54,472 nucleotides of DNA from Acidobacteriota bacterium (lineage in GTDB: Bacteria > Acidobacteriota > Thermoanaerobaculia > Multivoradales > SZUA-115): NCBI GenBank assembly GCA_024277255.1, contig JAJRVQ010000158.1, positions 1 through 54,472 of the forward strand, in the 5' to 3' direction. The translations under genes and the position numbers were made by a program. Below the pieces are notes generated by a model. That model ran no database searches and was not told where the DNA came from. It saw only the letters and a list, made by a program, of their open reading frames with translations. Shown here one piece after another: positions 39,840 to 48,885 of the stretch (position 1 is the first letter of the stretch; every line of letters begins with the position of its first letter).

Positions 39840-40630
39840 CGGTTGGCACGGCCGAGTAGGAACTCGCCGCCACAGCCTTCATCGACCCAGATCTTGTCGC
39901 GCGAGATTCCCCAGTTGACGCCGTAGACGCACTCGACCCGGCTCAGCTGCCGCTCCAGGCAGGCTCCACCACTGGTGTCAGCCCCACATTCAACAAGCCG
40001 CCTCCCCCGGGACTCGCAGCGCAGCAGTCTCTCGTCGCGACCTTCCGGCCGCCAACCCGGTGGCGGGGACGAATTCGGACCATGCGGATCCGGGCCATGT
40101 GGAGTCGGCTCATAGTGTTTCAACACGCGGAATCTGGCGCGACAACCGCCGTCGACCCAGATCCCATCCCGGTCCCAGCCCCAGCTCTGCCCTTCGACGC
40201 AGGCTGAACGGCTCAGCTGCCTTTCCAACTCGACACCCTCACCGGTGTCGAGCCTGCAATAGCGGCGCTGACTGTTGATCGACTCGCAAACCACCAGATC
40301 GTGTGCCGGCGGTGGCGAGGCGGGAGGGTAGGGAGAGGAGGACGGCGTGGGTGGCTGGGAGGGACCCTGGGCCGAGGAAGTCGTCAACTCGAACTCGGCG
40401 CGGCAACCGTCGTCGACCCAAATACCCTTCCAGTCGTAGCCCCAGCTCTTGTCGAACTCACAAGGAGACTGGCTCAGCTTCCGGCTGAGCGACACCTCAC
40501 CATCGATATCCACCGGGCAGTGATGGTAGTACCCATCCGTCGATTCACAGACCACCGTCCTGTGCTCCGCCAGGCAAACTCCCGGCCAAACCAACACGAC
40601 CACCAGCGAGAGCATCCATCTCTTCAACAT
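39830..40630 (-). CDS. Exported protein with three DUF3011 repeats
   Basis: 266 residues with signal peptide MLKRWMLSLVVVLVWPGVCLA. Three tandem copies (about 25-82, 110-168, 203-260) of a Cys-rich unit: VxCES, then a Cys, then LSRKLSQSPC or LERQLSRSAC, then W-G, then GIWVDDGCRAEF or a close variant. Each unit has four cysteines, probably two disulfides. Two Pro/Ser/His-rich linkers separate the units. DUF3011 is exported but unassigned. GGGAGGTTTGCG precedes the ATG. 73 bases downstream of glnA's stop on the same strand. Confidence 0.85.
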   Translation of the reverse strand: MLKRWMLSLVVVLVWPGVCLAEHRTVVCESTDGYYHHCPVDIDGEVSLSRKLSQSPCEFDKSWGYDWKGIWVDDGCRAEFELTTSSAQGPSQPPTPSSSPYPPASPPPAHDLVVCESINSQRRYCRLDTGEGVELERQLSRSACVEGQSWGWDRDGIWVDGGCRARFRVLKHYEPTPHGPDPHGPNSSPPPGWRPEGRDERLLRCESRGRRLVECGADTSGGACLERQLSRVECVYGVNWGISRDKIWVDEGCGGEFLLGRANRYP

Positions 40631-40703
40631 CGCAAACCTCCCAACAGAATTGACCAGATATCACGCTACCGCGCCATTGCCGCAGCGGGCCACCGGCGCG
40701 GAC

Positions 40704-42032
40704 TCAGAAAGCCGACAGGTAGCGATCCTGCTCCCACGGGTGGACGTGGGCCAGGTAGTCGGAGACTTCCTGCCGTTTGGCAGCCACGTAGTGCTCGAAG
40801 ATATGGTCGCCCAACGCCCGGCGAATCACCTTGTCCTTTTCCAGCGCGTCCAGCGCCCCCGACAGGCTGGGCGGCAGCTGCGCGATCTTCAACCGCTTCT
40901 TCTCGCGCTGGCTCATGGTGAAGATGTTCTTGTTGACCGGCTTGCCCGGGTCGTAGCCCTGCCCGACCCCTTCGAGGCCGGCGGCCATCATCGCCGCCAT
41001 CGCCAGATAGGGATTGCACGCCGGGTCGGGAACGCGCACCTCACAGCGGGTGGACATGCCGCGCTTGGCCGGCACGCGCACCATTGGGCTGCGGTTCTTC
41101 TCCGACCACGAGATGTTGGTCGGCGCCTCGTAGCCGGGAACCAGTCGCTTATAGGAGTTGATCAGCGGATTGGTCAAAGCGACAAAGCCGGGAGCATGCC
41201 TGAGCACGCCACCGATGTAACCCAAGGCCACCTTGGACAGCTGCCACTCGGCCTGCTCGTCGTAGAAGGCATTGTTGCCCTCGCGGTCCAGCAAGCTCTG
41301 GTGAACGTGCATTCCTGAACCATTGACCCCGGCCAGCGGCTTGGGCATGAAGGTGGCGTGCAGTCCGTGTTCCACCGCCACCTTCTTGACCACGAAGCGG
41401 AAGGTCGAGACCTTGTCGGCGGTCGGCAGCACGTCGCCGTATTTGAAGTCGATCTCGTGCTGCCCCGGCGCCACTTCATGATGTGCCGCTTCGACCTCGA
41501 AACCCATCGCCTCGAGCACGAGCACGATGTCGCGCCGGCAGTGTTCGCCCATATCGACCGGCGTCAAATCGAAGTACCCGCCCACATCGTGGGTATCGAG
41601 CAACGGGTTGCCCCGCTCGTCGGTGCGGAAGAGGAAAAACTCCGCCTCCGGCCCGGCCACCATGGTGTAGCCCATCTTGGCGGCACGCTCCACCTGCCGC
41701 TTCAAGGCTAGCCGCGGACAGCCGGCGAAGGCGGAACCGTCCGGCAAATAGATATCGCAAATCATCCGCGCCACCTTCGAGCCATCCGGGTTGCTCCACG
41801 GGTTGACCTGGAAGGTCGAGGGATCCGGCACCAGCAACATGTCCGACTCCTCGATGCGGGTGAAGCCCTCGATCGACGAGCCATCGAACATGATCTGCCC
41901 ATCGAGCGCCTTCTCGAACTGGCTGCGCGGAATCTCTACATTCTTGATGATCCCCATCAAGTCGGTGAACTGCAAGCGCATGAAGTGGACCCGCTGCGCA
42001 TCGACGACCTTGAGTATCTCTTCCCGATTCAT
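40704..42032 (-). CDS. glnA: Glutamine synthetase type I-alpha
   Basis: 442 residues. Makes glutamine from glutamate, ammonia and ATP; central to nitrogen assimilation. Motifs: FMRLQFTDLMGIIKNVEIP, FDGSSIEGF, GPEAEFFLF, HHEVAPGQHEIDF, NGSGMHVHQSL, NRSPMVRVP and RCEVRVPDPACNPYLA. The adenylylation loop of the beta type (NLYDLPPEE with its Tyr) is absent; the region reads NKNIFTMSQREKKRLK, as in the short alpha type, so it is probably not regulated by adenylylation. Start ATG 42032, because GGAGGT lies just upstream inside an earlier in-frame ATG at 42044. Confidence 0.96.
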   Translation of the reverse strand: MNREEILKVVDAQRVHFMRLQFTDLMGIIKNVEIPRSQFEKALDGQIMFDGSSIEGFTRIEESDMLLVPDPSTFQVNPWSNPDGSKVARMICDIYLPDGSAFAGCPRLALKRQVERAAKMGYTMVAGPEAEFFLFRTDERGNPLLDTHDVGGYFDLTPVDMGEHCRRDIVLVLEAMGFEVEAAHHEVAPGQHEIDFKYGDVLPTADKVSTFRFVVKKVAVEHGLHATFMPKPLAGVNGSGMHVHQSLLDREGNNAFYDEQAEWQLSKVALGYIGGVLRHAPGFVALTNPLINSYKRLVPGYEAPTNISWSEKNRSPMVRVPAKRGMSTRCEVRVPDPACNPYLAMAAMMAAGLEGVGQGYDPGKPVNKNIFTMSQREKKRLKIAQLPPSLSGALDALEKDKVIRRALGDHIFEHYVAAKRQEVSDYLAHVHPWEQDRYLSAF

Positions 42033-42074
42033 CGTAACCTCCATGGCGATCTCAATAATTGGACCGATGGGCGC

Positions 42075-42103
42075 ATTCTAGAGTTCACCAGCGGTGATTT
42101 CAA
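42075..42103 (-). promoter_or_regulatory. glnA promoter with embedded palindrome
   Basis: On the minus strand TTGAAA (42103-42098), exactly 17 bases, TAGAAT (42080-42075). The start would be near 42068, giving a 36-base leader. The spacer holds a perfect inverted repeat TCACC-AGC-GGTGA (42085-42097), placed so a bound repressor would block RNA polymerase. Confidence 0.65.
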
Positions 42104-42255
42104 CAGCTATTCTGCATTTTGAACCCGCATTTCTGACGGCTGGGAAGAATTTCAGGATCACTCGAACGACACAAATCACGATCGACACTGACCTTTTCAG
42201 CCCTGTGGAGCCACCGCCGGAATGCAGCCGACAGCCCGGGGCCAGCCTCCCGGTG

Positions 42256-42264
42256 TGTTAGGAT
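42256..42264 (+). promoter_or_regulatory. Candidate extended -10 of the small membrane protein gene
   Basis: TG at 42256-42257, one base, TAGGAT at 42259-42264; start near 42271 and a leader of about 47 bases holding GGGAGG. No -35 recognised. Confidence 0.3.
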
Positions 42265-42317
42265 TCGATCTATCCACTCTCTGTTGATTGCCCATTCCTG
42301 GGGAGGAACCGGCGCCC

Positions 42318-42623
42318 ATGCTCAAGCTTTCTTTGTCCAAGATCAGCTTGCCGAAGCTGACATTTTGGGATCTGGTAGCGATCGCCGTGGCGGTGATCGG
42401 AATCGCGCTGACCGGCGCTAACTGGCAGTCCGCGCAGTCGAGCGCCGGCTCCACGGTCTGGCTTTTCGCGGGGGTCCAGCTGGCGGTCTGCATGGGCAGT
42501 CTGCTGGTTCTAGGCAAGACAGCCAAAGCCGGCACCTTGTGGGGCATTTTCGCCGCGCTGGCAGGCATGTTCATCGGTATGGGCGGGGTGCTGTTAGCTG
42601 CCGCGCTGTGGACCGCGGCCTAG
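42318..42623 (+). CDS. Small three-helix membrane protein
   Basis: 101 residues from ATG 42318, with GGGAGG about 11 bases upstream; an upstream TTG at 42288 is less likely. Three hydrophobic segments: DLVAIAVAVIGIALTGANW, VWLFAGVQLAVCMGSLLVLG and GTLWGIFAALAGMFIGMGGV. The N terminus is short and basic (MLKLSLSKISLPKL). I recognise no family. It stands alone between glnA (divergent) and the TVP38 gene 144 bases downstream. Confidence 0.65.
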   Translation: MLKLSLSKISLPKLTFWDLVAIAVAVIGIALTGANWQSAQSSAGSTVWLFAGVQLAVCMGSLLVLGKTAKAGTLWGIFAALAGMFIGMGGVLLAAALWTAA

Positions 42624-42767
42624 GCCGCTCCATAGCCACTCAAGCCGGAACCGCGGCTCAGTCGACACCACGGCACTGAACCGCCGCGGCCTGGCTGCCG
42701 TACCTGTGTGCGAGACACGGCGTGCCACCCCCGGTCGCCTGTTGCAGTTCACAACGAAGGAGACAGC

Positions 42768-43535
42768 ATGGCAGCTTCCAGCTCCCAGAGCGCATCGACA
42801 GGCTCGTCCAAGGCTCAGACCGCGATCAAGGTCGCGCTCGCCCTGGCCGCCTTGGCCGCTTTGGTTCTTCTCGGCCGGCAGGCCGGTGACTATATCCCCC
42901 GTTTCAACGACTGGATCGAGGGGCTCGGTTTTTGGGCTCCCTTGGTTTTCATCCTGGGTTATGCCGTCGCCACGGTGGCGTTCATACCCGGGTCCTTGCT
43001 CACCGCCGCTTCCGGCGCGATCTTCGGGATCGGGTGGGGCGCACTCTACTCTTTCCTCGGCGCCACGCTGGGAGCCAGCGTCGCCTTCCTCGTCGCGCGC
43101 TATCTAGCCCGTAGCGCCATCGAAAAAAGGCTCGAAGACCAGCCTCGCTTCGCCCAAATCGACCGCGCGATCGGCCGCGACGGCGGCAAGATGGTCGCCT
43201 TGATGCGCCTGGCGCCGGTCTTCCCCTTCAACTTGCTGAACTATGCGCTCGGGCTGACCAGCGTCAAGTTCTTGCCCTACTTCTTCGCTTCCTTGGCCAT
43301 GTTCCCCGGCACGCTGCTCTATGTCTACCTCGGCTCGGTCGCCGGACAGGCAGTCCAGGCCGGCGGTGGTCAAGCACAGAAGACACCCCTCGAGTGGGCC
43401 GCGCTGGCCGTCGGCCTGCTGGCCACCGTACTGGTGGTCGTCATAGTCACCAGGAAGGCGAAACAGGCTTTTGACTCCGCCGTCGACGAAGACAACGGTG
43501 CGGCCGAAGCCATTGAGGAGCCAGATCATGGCTGA
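42768..43535 (+). CDS. TVP38/TMEM64 (DedA-superfamily) membrane protein
   Basis: 255 residues. Start ATG 42768 with GAAGGAGAC seven bases upstream. Family signature in the middle: VATVAFIPGSLLTAASGAIFG, FLGATLGASVAFLVARYLAR and the late MRLAPVFPFNLLNYALGLTSV. N- and C-terminal membrane helices are present, and the tail is acidic. Members are thought to move or scramble lipids, or affect metal/selenite uptake; role here unknown. Overlaps the next gene by eight bases, so the pair is coupled. Confidence 0.9.
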   Translation: MAASSSQSASTGSSKAQTAIKVALALAALAALVLLGRQAGDYIPRFNDWIEGLGFWAPLVFILGYAVATVAFIPGSLLTAASGAIFGIGWGALYSFLGATLGASVAFLVARYLARSAIEKRLEDQPRFAQIDRAIGRDGGKMVALMRLAPVFPFNLLNYALGLTSVKFLPYFFASLAMFPGTLLYVYLGSVAGQAVQAGGGQAQKTPLEWAALAVGLLATVLVVVIVTRKAKQAFDSAVDEDNGAAEAIEEPDHG

Positions 43536-45051
43536 GCCACTATCCCATCCCATGCTTCCCCAAGACGAACACAACGAGCGACTGATCGCCAACGTTCATC
43601 CACCCGACTGGGTCAACCCCGAGCCGGCCGACAAGTACCACCTAGTGGTGGTCGGTGCCGGCACCGCCGGCCTGGTCAGCGCCGCCGGCGCTGCCGGCCT
43701 CGGCGCCAAGGTGGCGTTGATCGAACGTGACTTGATGGGCGGAGATTGCCTCAACGTCGGCTGTGTGCCCTCCAAGGGAGTCATTCGAGCCGCACGGGCA
43801 TGGAAGGAGGCGACCACGGCGGCAGAGCACTTTGGTGCCCCCGCCACCACCGGCGAGGGCGACTTCGGTAAGGCGATGCGCCGCATGCGCCGCATCCGCG
43901 CCGACATCAGCAAGGTCGACGGCGTAAAACGGTTCCACGACCTGGGAATCGATGTTTTCATCGGCTCGGGTCGCTTCGTCGCCGCCGATGCGGTCGAGGT
44001 CGCCGGCCACCGCCTGCGCTTTCGCCGCGCGGTGATCGCCACCGGCGCTCGCGCCGCCGCGCCACCGATCCCCGGCCTGGCCGATGTCGACTACCTGACC
44101 AACGAGTCCATCTTCTCGCTGACCGAGTTGCCGCGACGGCTCGCCGTCATCGGAGCCGGCCCCATCGGCTGTGAGATGTCGCAGTCCTTCGCCCGCCTTG
44201 GCTCTCATGTCACCCTCATCGACATGGCGCCGCAGGTGCTGATCCGCGAGGACAAGGACGCGGCCGCCGTGGTGCAAGAGGCGATGGTCGAAGACGACGT
44301 GAACCTGGAACTCGGGGTCAAGGTCAACAGCGTCGAGCAGCGCGACGGCGCGATCGTGGTCCATCTTGAGCGCGACGGCCAAGAGTTCGAGGTTGCCGCC
44401 GACCACCTACTGGTCGCGGTCGGCAGGGCTCCGAACACCGACGGCCTGGGGCTGGAAGCGGCGGGAGTCGAGTACGGCCGACGCGGCGTGCAGGTCGACG
44501 AGCGGCTGCGCACCTCCAACAAGCGGATCTATGCCGCCGGCGACATCGCCACCAAGTACCAGTTCACCCACACCGCTGACGCGCAGGCTCGCATCGTGCT
44601 GCAAAACGCCCTCTTCTTCGGCCGCGCCAAGACCAGTGACTTGACCATTCCCTGGTGCACCTACACCAGCCCGGAGATCGCGCACGTCGGCATGTATGAG
44701 AAAGATGCCGTGGAGCAGGGGCTCGAGGTCGACACGCTGACCATTCCCCTCGACGACGTCGATCGCGCCGTTCTCGATGGCGAGGATGCAGGATTCCTGC
44801 GCGTCCACCTGAAAAAGGGCAGTGACCAGATCCTAGGGGCGACCCTGGTCGCGGCGCATGCCGGAGACATGATCGGCGAACTCTGCCTGGCGGTCACCCA
44901 CAAAATCGGCCTGGGCAAGATCGTCTCGGTCATTCATCCCTACCCCACTCAGGGTGAGGTGATCAAGAAGATGGGCGACCTCTACCGGCGTGGCTCGCTG
45001 ACACCAACCGTCAAGAAGCTATTTTCCTGGTGGTTCAAGCTCTTCTCATAA
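43528..45051 (+). CDS. MerA-like FAD-dependent disulfide oxidoreductase
   Basis: 507 residues, class I pyridine nucleotide-disulfide oxidoreductase. FAD site VVGAGTAGLVSAAGAAGLGA, redox pair in GGDCLNVGCVPSK (Cys74, Cys79), NAD(P) site VIGAGPIGCEMSQSFARLG, second FAD site YAAGDIATKYQFTHTADAQA and the C-terminal His-Pro motif IHPYPTQGE. It resembles mercuric reductases, but lacks the N-terminal metal-binding domain and the C-terminal Cys-Cys pair, so true mercury reduction is unlikely. Pairing with a TVP38 gene occurs in other phyla, sometimes as a fusion, implying a joint membrane redox role. Confidence 0.9.
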   Translation: MAEPLSHPMLPQDEHNERLIANVHPPDWVNPEPADKYHLVVVGAGTAGLVSAAGAAGLGAKVALIERDLMGGDCLNVGCVPSKGVIRAARAWKEATTAAEHFGAPATTGEGDFGKAMRRMRRIRADISKVDGVKRFHDLGIDVFIGSGRFVAADAVEVAGHRLRFRRAVIATGARAAAPPIPGLADVDYLTNESIFSLTELPRRLAVIGAGPIGCEMSQSFARLGSHVTLIDMAPQVLIREDKDAAAVVQEAMVEDDVNLELGVKVNSVEQRDGAIVVHLERDGQEFEVAADHLLVAVGRAPNTDGLGLEAAGVEYGRRGVQVDERLRTSNKRIYAAGDIATKYQFTHTADAQARIVLQNALFFGRAKTSDLTIPWCTYTSPEIAHVGMYEKDAVEQGLEVDTLTIPLDDVDRAVLDGEDAGFLRVHLKKGSDQILGATLVAAHAGDMIGELCLAVTHKIGLGKIVSVIHPYPTQGEVIKKMGDLYRRGSLTPTVKKLFSWWFKLFS

Positions 45052-45065
45052 CGGCGAAGGAGGTC

Positions 45066-45074
45066 TGCTAGTAT
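45066..45074 (+). promoter_or_regulatory. Candidate extended -10 of the tandem PilZ gene
   Basis: TG at 45066-45067, one base, TAGTAT at 45069-45074, with a start near 45081 and only eight bases to the GTG at 45089. An AAGGAGGT at about 45057-45064 is too far from the GTG to serve it. Confidence 0.3.
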
Positions 45075-45088
45075 CCGCTTCCCAAGCT

Positions 45089-45775
45089 GTGAGAGAGAGA
45101 AGACGATCCCCCCGTCACGTCGTCAGCGACGTTCGCGGTGTGCTTTTGTTCACCGCCGAGGCGCGTGTGCTCAACATGAGCATGACCGGCGCGGCGGTCG
45201 AGACCAGCCACTATCTCAAGGTTGGGGAGATGCTCAAGTTCAAGACCAGCCAGGCCGGCAAGGAGCTGAGCATGACCGGCAAGGTGGTCTGGTGCCGGCT
45301 GGTTTCGACCCGCGACAATGGCCGTGGAGACAGCGAGCCGGTCTACAGCGCTGGAGTAAATTTCGCCGACGTCTTCACCGCCAAGGCCAAGGCGCTGCTC
45401 GACCTGATTCGTAAATCAGACCGGGTAACGCTCGAAACACGGGTCACCGGCCGCTTCCGCCTCGAACTCTCCGATCCGGTCAAGCTGGACCGTGAACATC
45501 AGTTCTCGGTCCAGCAGATCAGCGCCACCGGAATGTTGATCGAGACCGGCCTTTCACCAGCCCTCGACTCGGTCTTCGAGATGCGCGTCAACCTCGGCGC
45601 CATCTTCATGGCCCAAGGCCGGATCGTCCATCTCCAAGAGTTCTCGCCGCCCGGCCAGCCGACCCTCTACCGGCTGGGTGTCGAGTTTCTCGAACTGCCC
45701 GCCGAGCACAAGACCATCCTCGAACGCTACATCGGCGGCCTAGACCAGGGCCCCGACGAACCGACGAAGGGTTAG
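45089..45775 (+). CDS. Tandem PilZ-domain protein
   Basis: 228 residues, cytoplasmic. The first PilZ domain (1-110) has the c-di-GMP signature: RRRSPRH and NMSMTG. The second (about 118-220) keeps the fold pattern (GRFRLELSDPVKL, LYRLGVEFLEL) but its loop is QQISATG, with Gln replacing the Asn/Asp, and its Arg motif is reduced, so it is probably a degenerate non-binding copy. GTG 45089 has no good ribosome binding site. It follows the MerA-like gene by 37 bases and overlaps the convergent gene by four. Confidence 0.82.
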   Translation: MRERRRSPRHVVSDVRGVLLFTAEARVLNMSMTGAAVETSHYLKVGEMLKFKTSQAGKELSMTGKVVWCRLVSTRDNGRGDSEPVYSAGVNFADVFTAKAKALLDLIRKSDRVTLETRVTGRFRLELSDPVKLDREHQFSVQQISATGMLIETGLSPALDSVFEMRVNLGAIFMAQGRIVHLQEFSPPGQPTLYRLGVEFLELPAEHKTILERYIGGLDQGPDEPTKG

Positions 45776-48111
45776 GGCGGAGGCTGAGGGCTTAGCGTGA
45801 GTCGCCCGCCAGCTTCCAACCGCCCGGCGGCGCAGGAGGTCCGTTCGCTACCGGGAGTCGCTCCAGGAAGGATGGACGCCGGAACGAAGCAAGCGGCATA
45901 GTCTCCCGGTGCTAGCTGGCTGAGTCCAACGCGAGCCCCCACGCCGCCGGCACCAGGGTAGGTGCGAGTCGGTACGAGCCGAAGTGGAATCTCGATCCCG
46001 CCAGAATAAAGGGCTATGCGCAGGCGAGTCCGCAGGTAGTCTTCCGGAGCGAATGGAGTCTCGACCTCGATCTCGCCAACTTCCTCCTGCAAGTTGAGGC
46101 GCAGGGGCGAGTCCTGCAAGCTCACTACCCGAGCTTGCGCACCGTAGCTCTCGGCGCTCCAATACACGGTCGCGACGTTGAGATCAGCGGGAATATTCAA
46201 GCTGAACGAGCCATCCTGACCACTGATGGTCTTGTCCCCTCCACTCGCTGGCGGGCGGGCTGTGAGCCCGACAACGGCACCAGCCACCGGACCACGCTTG
46301 GAAACCACCGTACCCTGGACCTGCTTCATCTCGCTGCAACGCAGCTCGATCGGACCGACCTCCATACCCTCGGCGAGCCGGGTGAGGTGCAGCTCTGTCT
46401 GGCAAGAAGGGTTGTCTTCGTAGACCGACAAGGAAAGGTCAGCCGCGGGCAAGCCACGCAGCTCGAAGGCGCCCAGCGCATCGGTCCCCACCACATTGAA
46501 GACCGTATTGCCATCCGAAACGGCCGAAACCGTCACCTCCGCGAGCGGTCGGCCACCGCGGTCCACCACGCGACCAAAGACCCGAGTATCCGGCAACTCA
46601 AGATCGACATGGGCTTCACCGGATCGGCCGGGGCGGATGGTGACCAGCGCCGAAGTGTCGAGGCGTGGCTCCTCCGCCACGACCGCCACCCTCCACAGCC
46701 CCTCACGCGGCAGGACACCGGCGAAGAGGCCATCTTCATCGCACTCCAGCCGAACTCTCTGCGCGCCCGACTTGCCGCCGAACCAGAGAGTAGCGGCCAC
46801 GGGGTCCTCACCGAGAGTGAGCCGGCCCTCAATACGGATCTGGGGAATCTCGATACGGCGGATTGCCGAAGTGACCAGCTTCCATGGACCTAAGACGGTT
46901 CTGGAGTCGAAGATTCGGTTACCCTCAGCATCGTCAATATCGACCGAAACCTCTCCTGGACTCAGATCGTTCACCACCAACCGCCCCTCGCCATCGGCGG
47001 AGCCGTCAAAGACCGTCGCCGGTACTCCCCCGTTGGCAGCACTGTTGGCCCAGCTGTAGACCTGGACCCGCCACGGTTGATCCAACAGGTCGAGAGGAGG
47101 ATCGATCTCCAGACGAAGGGTCAATGGAGTTGCCAGTACCAGAGGCTCGGTAAGAAAGGTCTCGCGCCGCGCCACCACCTCGATGAGAGCTGCCGTGGCC
47201 GTGGCATAGCCAGGTTGTCGAACCTCCAGTGCGTAGTGGCCCGGCGCCAGATCGGTGAACTGGACAAAACCGTCACCGCCAACATGGGCCTCGACGGCGG
47301 AGGCGATATTGCGCACCGCTTGGCCAGGGGTAGCGCGGCAGTTCGTCGCTGGAACGAGGCGGGCGATACAGCTTTCCGGATCGATCTTGCCCCCCTCAAT
47401 CGCCACCCATCCGGCGACCGAGGCGCCCCTGCGCAGTTCCAAAGCCGGTAGAGTCTTCACTCCGTGCGGCGGCACCTCGACTCCCCAAACGTAGTGGGGA
47501 ATGAACCCTTCGGCGATCAGAGTCAGATCCATCTTGCCCGCCGGAAGCTCACAGTTCCACTGCCCCTCTTCGCTCACCGGGCAGATGAGTGAGCCCGCCG
47601 GGCTCTTGGGCCGGCCGACAACCTCCGGTACGACCAGCGTGTGCACCACCACAGTCTCGGGAAGGCTGACCTTCTTGCCGGCGCCCCGCAGAGTCCCGCG
47701 CAGAGTACCCAACGGCCAGAGTTGGAGTTCGACTCGCCGGAGATCGGTACCGGGGCTGATGGTGACGAGCTGGCGCTTCACCCAGAAGCCGGGCAGTTCC
47801 CCGGCCAGCTCCCATTCACTCCCTTCCGGCAGCATCAGAGTCGTCGGCTGAGTACCGGAGATCGACTGCCGAATCGTCGCCAAGCCCTCGCCGTGCGGAG
47901 TTACCACCAGAGTCCACTCCGCCTTCAGTTCCACCGGCACGGTGAGGCTGAACTCGACCTTGACCGGCTTCGGTAGCCGGTCGGACTCATCGGCGGCTGA
48001 CACCAAGGCATGCAGCAAAGCCAGAACGACAAGACCTACTGGCCAGGCAGCGAGCCTGAAGCTCCTCTCAATAGCCTCTCCAATTCCCGTAACCGCAGCG
48101 GGAACTCTCAT
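45772..48111 (-). CDS. Exported carboxypeptidase-regulatory-like repeat protein
   Basis: 779 residues. A likely signal or anchor segment at about 19-39 (LAAWPVGLVVLALLHALVSA) follows a short N-terminal stretch. The rest is a chain of Ig-like/carboxypeptidase regulatory-like beta-sandwich modules, seen as repeated FGRVVDRGGRPLAEVTVSAV, GAFELRGLPAADLSLSV, VQGTVVSKRGPVAGAVVGL and FTDLAPGHYALEV segments. No enzymatic motif was found. Such proteins are abundant in Acidobacteria and may be structural or adhesive. ATG 48111 lies 12 bases after the sdhB stop, so it may be read through from the sdh operon. Confidence 0.75.
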   Translation of the reverse strand: MRVPAAVTGIGEAIERSFRLAAWPVGLVVLALLHALVSAADESDRLPKPVKVEFSLTVPVELKAEWTLVVTPHGEGLATIRQSISGTQPTTLMLPEGSEWELAGELPGFWVKRQLVTISPGTDLRRVELQLWPLGTLRGTLRGAGKKVSLPETVVVHTLVVPEVVGRPKSPAGSLICPVSEEGQWNCELPAGKMDLTLIAEGFIPHYVWGVEVPPHGVKTLPALELRRGASVAGWVAIEGGKIDPESCIARLVPATNCRATPGQAVRNIASAVEAHVGGDGFVQFTDLAPGHYALEVRQPGYATATAALIEVVARRETFLTEPLVLATPLTLRLEIDPPLDLLDQPWRVQVYSWANSAANGGVPATVFDGSADGEGRLVVNDLSPGEVSVDIDDAEGNRIFDSRTVLGPWKLVTSAIRRIEIPQIRIEGRLTLGEDPVAATLWFGGKSGAQRVRLECDEDGLFAGVLPREGLWRVAVVAEEPRLDTSALVTIRPGRSGEAHVDLELPDTRVFGRVVDRGGRPLAEVTVSAVSDGNTVFNVVGTDALGAFELRGLPAADLSLSVYEDNPSCQTELHLTRLAEGMEVGPIELRCSEMKQVQGTVVSKRGPVAGAVVGLTARPPASGGDKTISGQDGSFSLNIPADLNVATVYWSAESYGAQARVVSLQDSPLRLNLQEEVGEIEVETPFAPEDYLRTRLRIALYSGGIEIPLRLVPTRTYPGAGGVGARVGLSQLAPGDYAACFVPASILPGATPGSERTSCAAGRLEAGGRLTLSPQPPP

Positions 48112-48123
48112 CGGTCGCGGAGT

Positions 48124-48885
48124 TCAGCTCCGACCGCTGTCGCGGCGCCGCAGCTGGGCGGCGAGGAAGTCGCGATTCATTCGCGCGATCCAGTCGATGC
48201 TGATGCTCTTCGGGCAAGCGGCTTCACACTCACGGAAGTTGGAGCAGGCACCGAAATCCAGCTCCTCCATCCGTCCCACCATGTTCAGAACCCTGGAGTC
48301 CCGCTCGGTCTGTCCCTGGGGCAGCAAACCGAGGTGAGAGATCTTGGCCGCGGTAAAGAGGTGAGCCGCACCGTTGGGGCACTGTGCGACGCAGGCTCCG
48401 CAGCCGATGCAGGTCGCGGCGTCCATCGCCAGCTCTGCATTCTCCTTGGCCACCGGCACCAGGTTGGCATCCGGCGCGCTGCCGGTCGATACCGAAATGT
48501 AGCCGCCGGCCTCGATGATGCGGTCGAAGGCACTACGATCGACCACCAAGTCCTGCACCACGGTAAAGGCGCGTGAGCGCCACGGTTCGAGGTAGAGCGT
48601 ATCTCCGCTCTTGAACTGGCGCATGTGCAACTGGCAGGTCACCGTGGCTGCTTGCGGTCCATGGGCGGTGCCGTTGATCATGATTCCGCAGGAGCCACAG
48701 ATTCCCTCGCGACAGTCGTGCTCAAACTCGATCGGACGCTCGCCGCGGAGGATCAGATCCTCGTTGAGAACATCGAGCATCTCCAGAAATGACATGTCCG
48801 GGCTGATGTCTTTGACCTCGTAGCGCACCATTTCCCCGGCGCTGTCCGGGCCAGGCTGGCGCCATACGTGAAGCGTGAGATCCAT
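48124..48885 (-). CDS. sdhB: Succinate dehydrogenase iron-sulfur subunit
   Basis: 253 residues. Carries electrons from the flavoprotein to the membrane quinone site. Three centres are visible: [2Fe-2S] [10 protein letters not shown] plus a later Cys in TVTC; [4Fe-4S] [13 protein letters not shown]; [3Fe-4S] [13 protein letters not shown]. Longer than E. coli SdhB in the linker, like the non-proteobacterial type. ATG 48885 overlaps the sdhA stop (TAATG). Confidence 0.96.
   Translation of the reverse strand: MDLTLHVWRQPGPDSAGEMVRYEVKDISPDMSFLEMLDVLNEDLILRGERPIEFEHDCREGICGSCGIMINGTAHGPQAATVTCQLHMRQFKSGDTLYLEPWRSRAFTVVQDLVVDRSAFDRIIEAGGYISVSTGSAPDANLVPVAKENAELAMDAATCIGCGACVAQCPNGAAHLFTAAKISHLGLLPQGQTERDSRVLNMVGRMEELDFGACSNFRECEAACPKSISIDWIARMNRDFLAAQLRRRDSGRS

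Noticed and set aside
43528..45051. True mercuric reductase (merA)
   Set aside because: No N-terminal metal-binding domain, no C-terminal Cys pair, no other mer genes.
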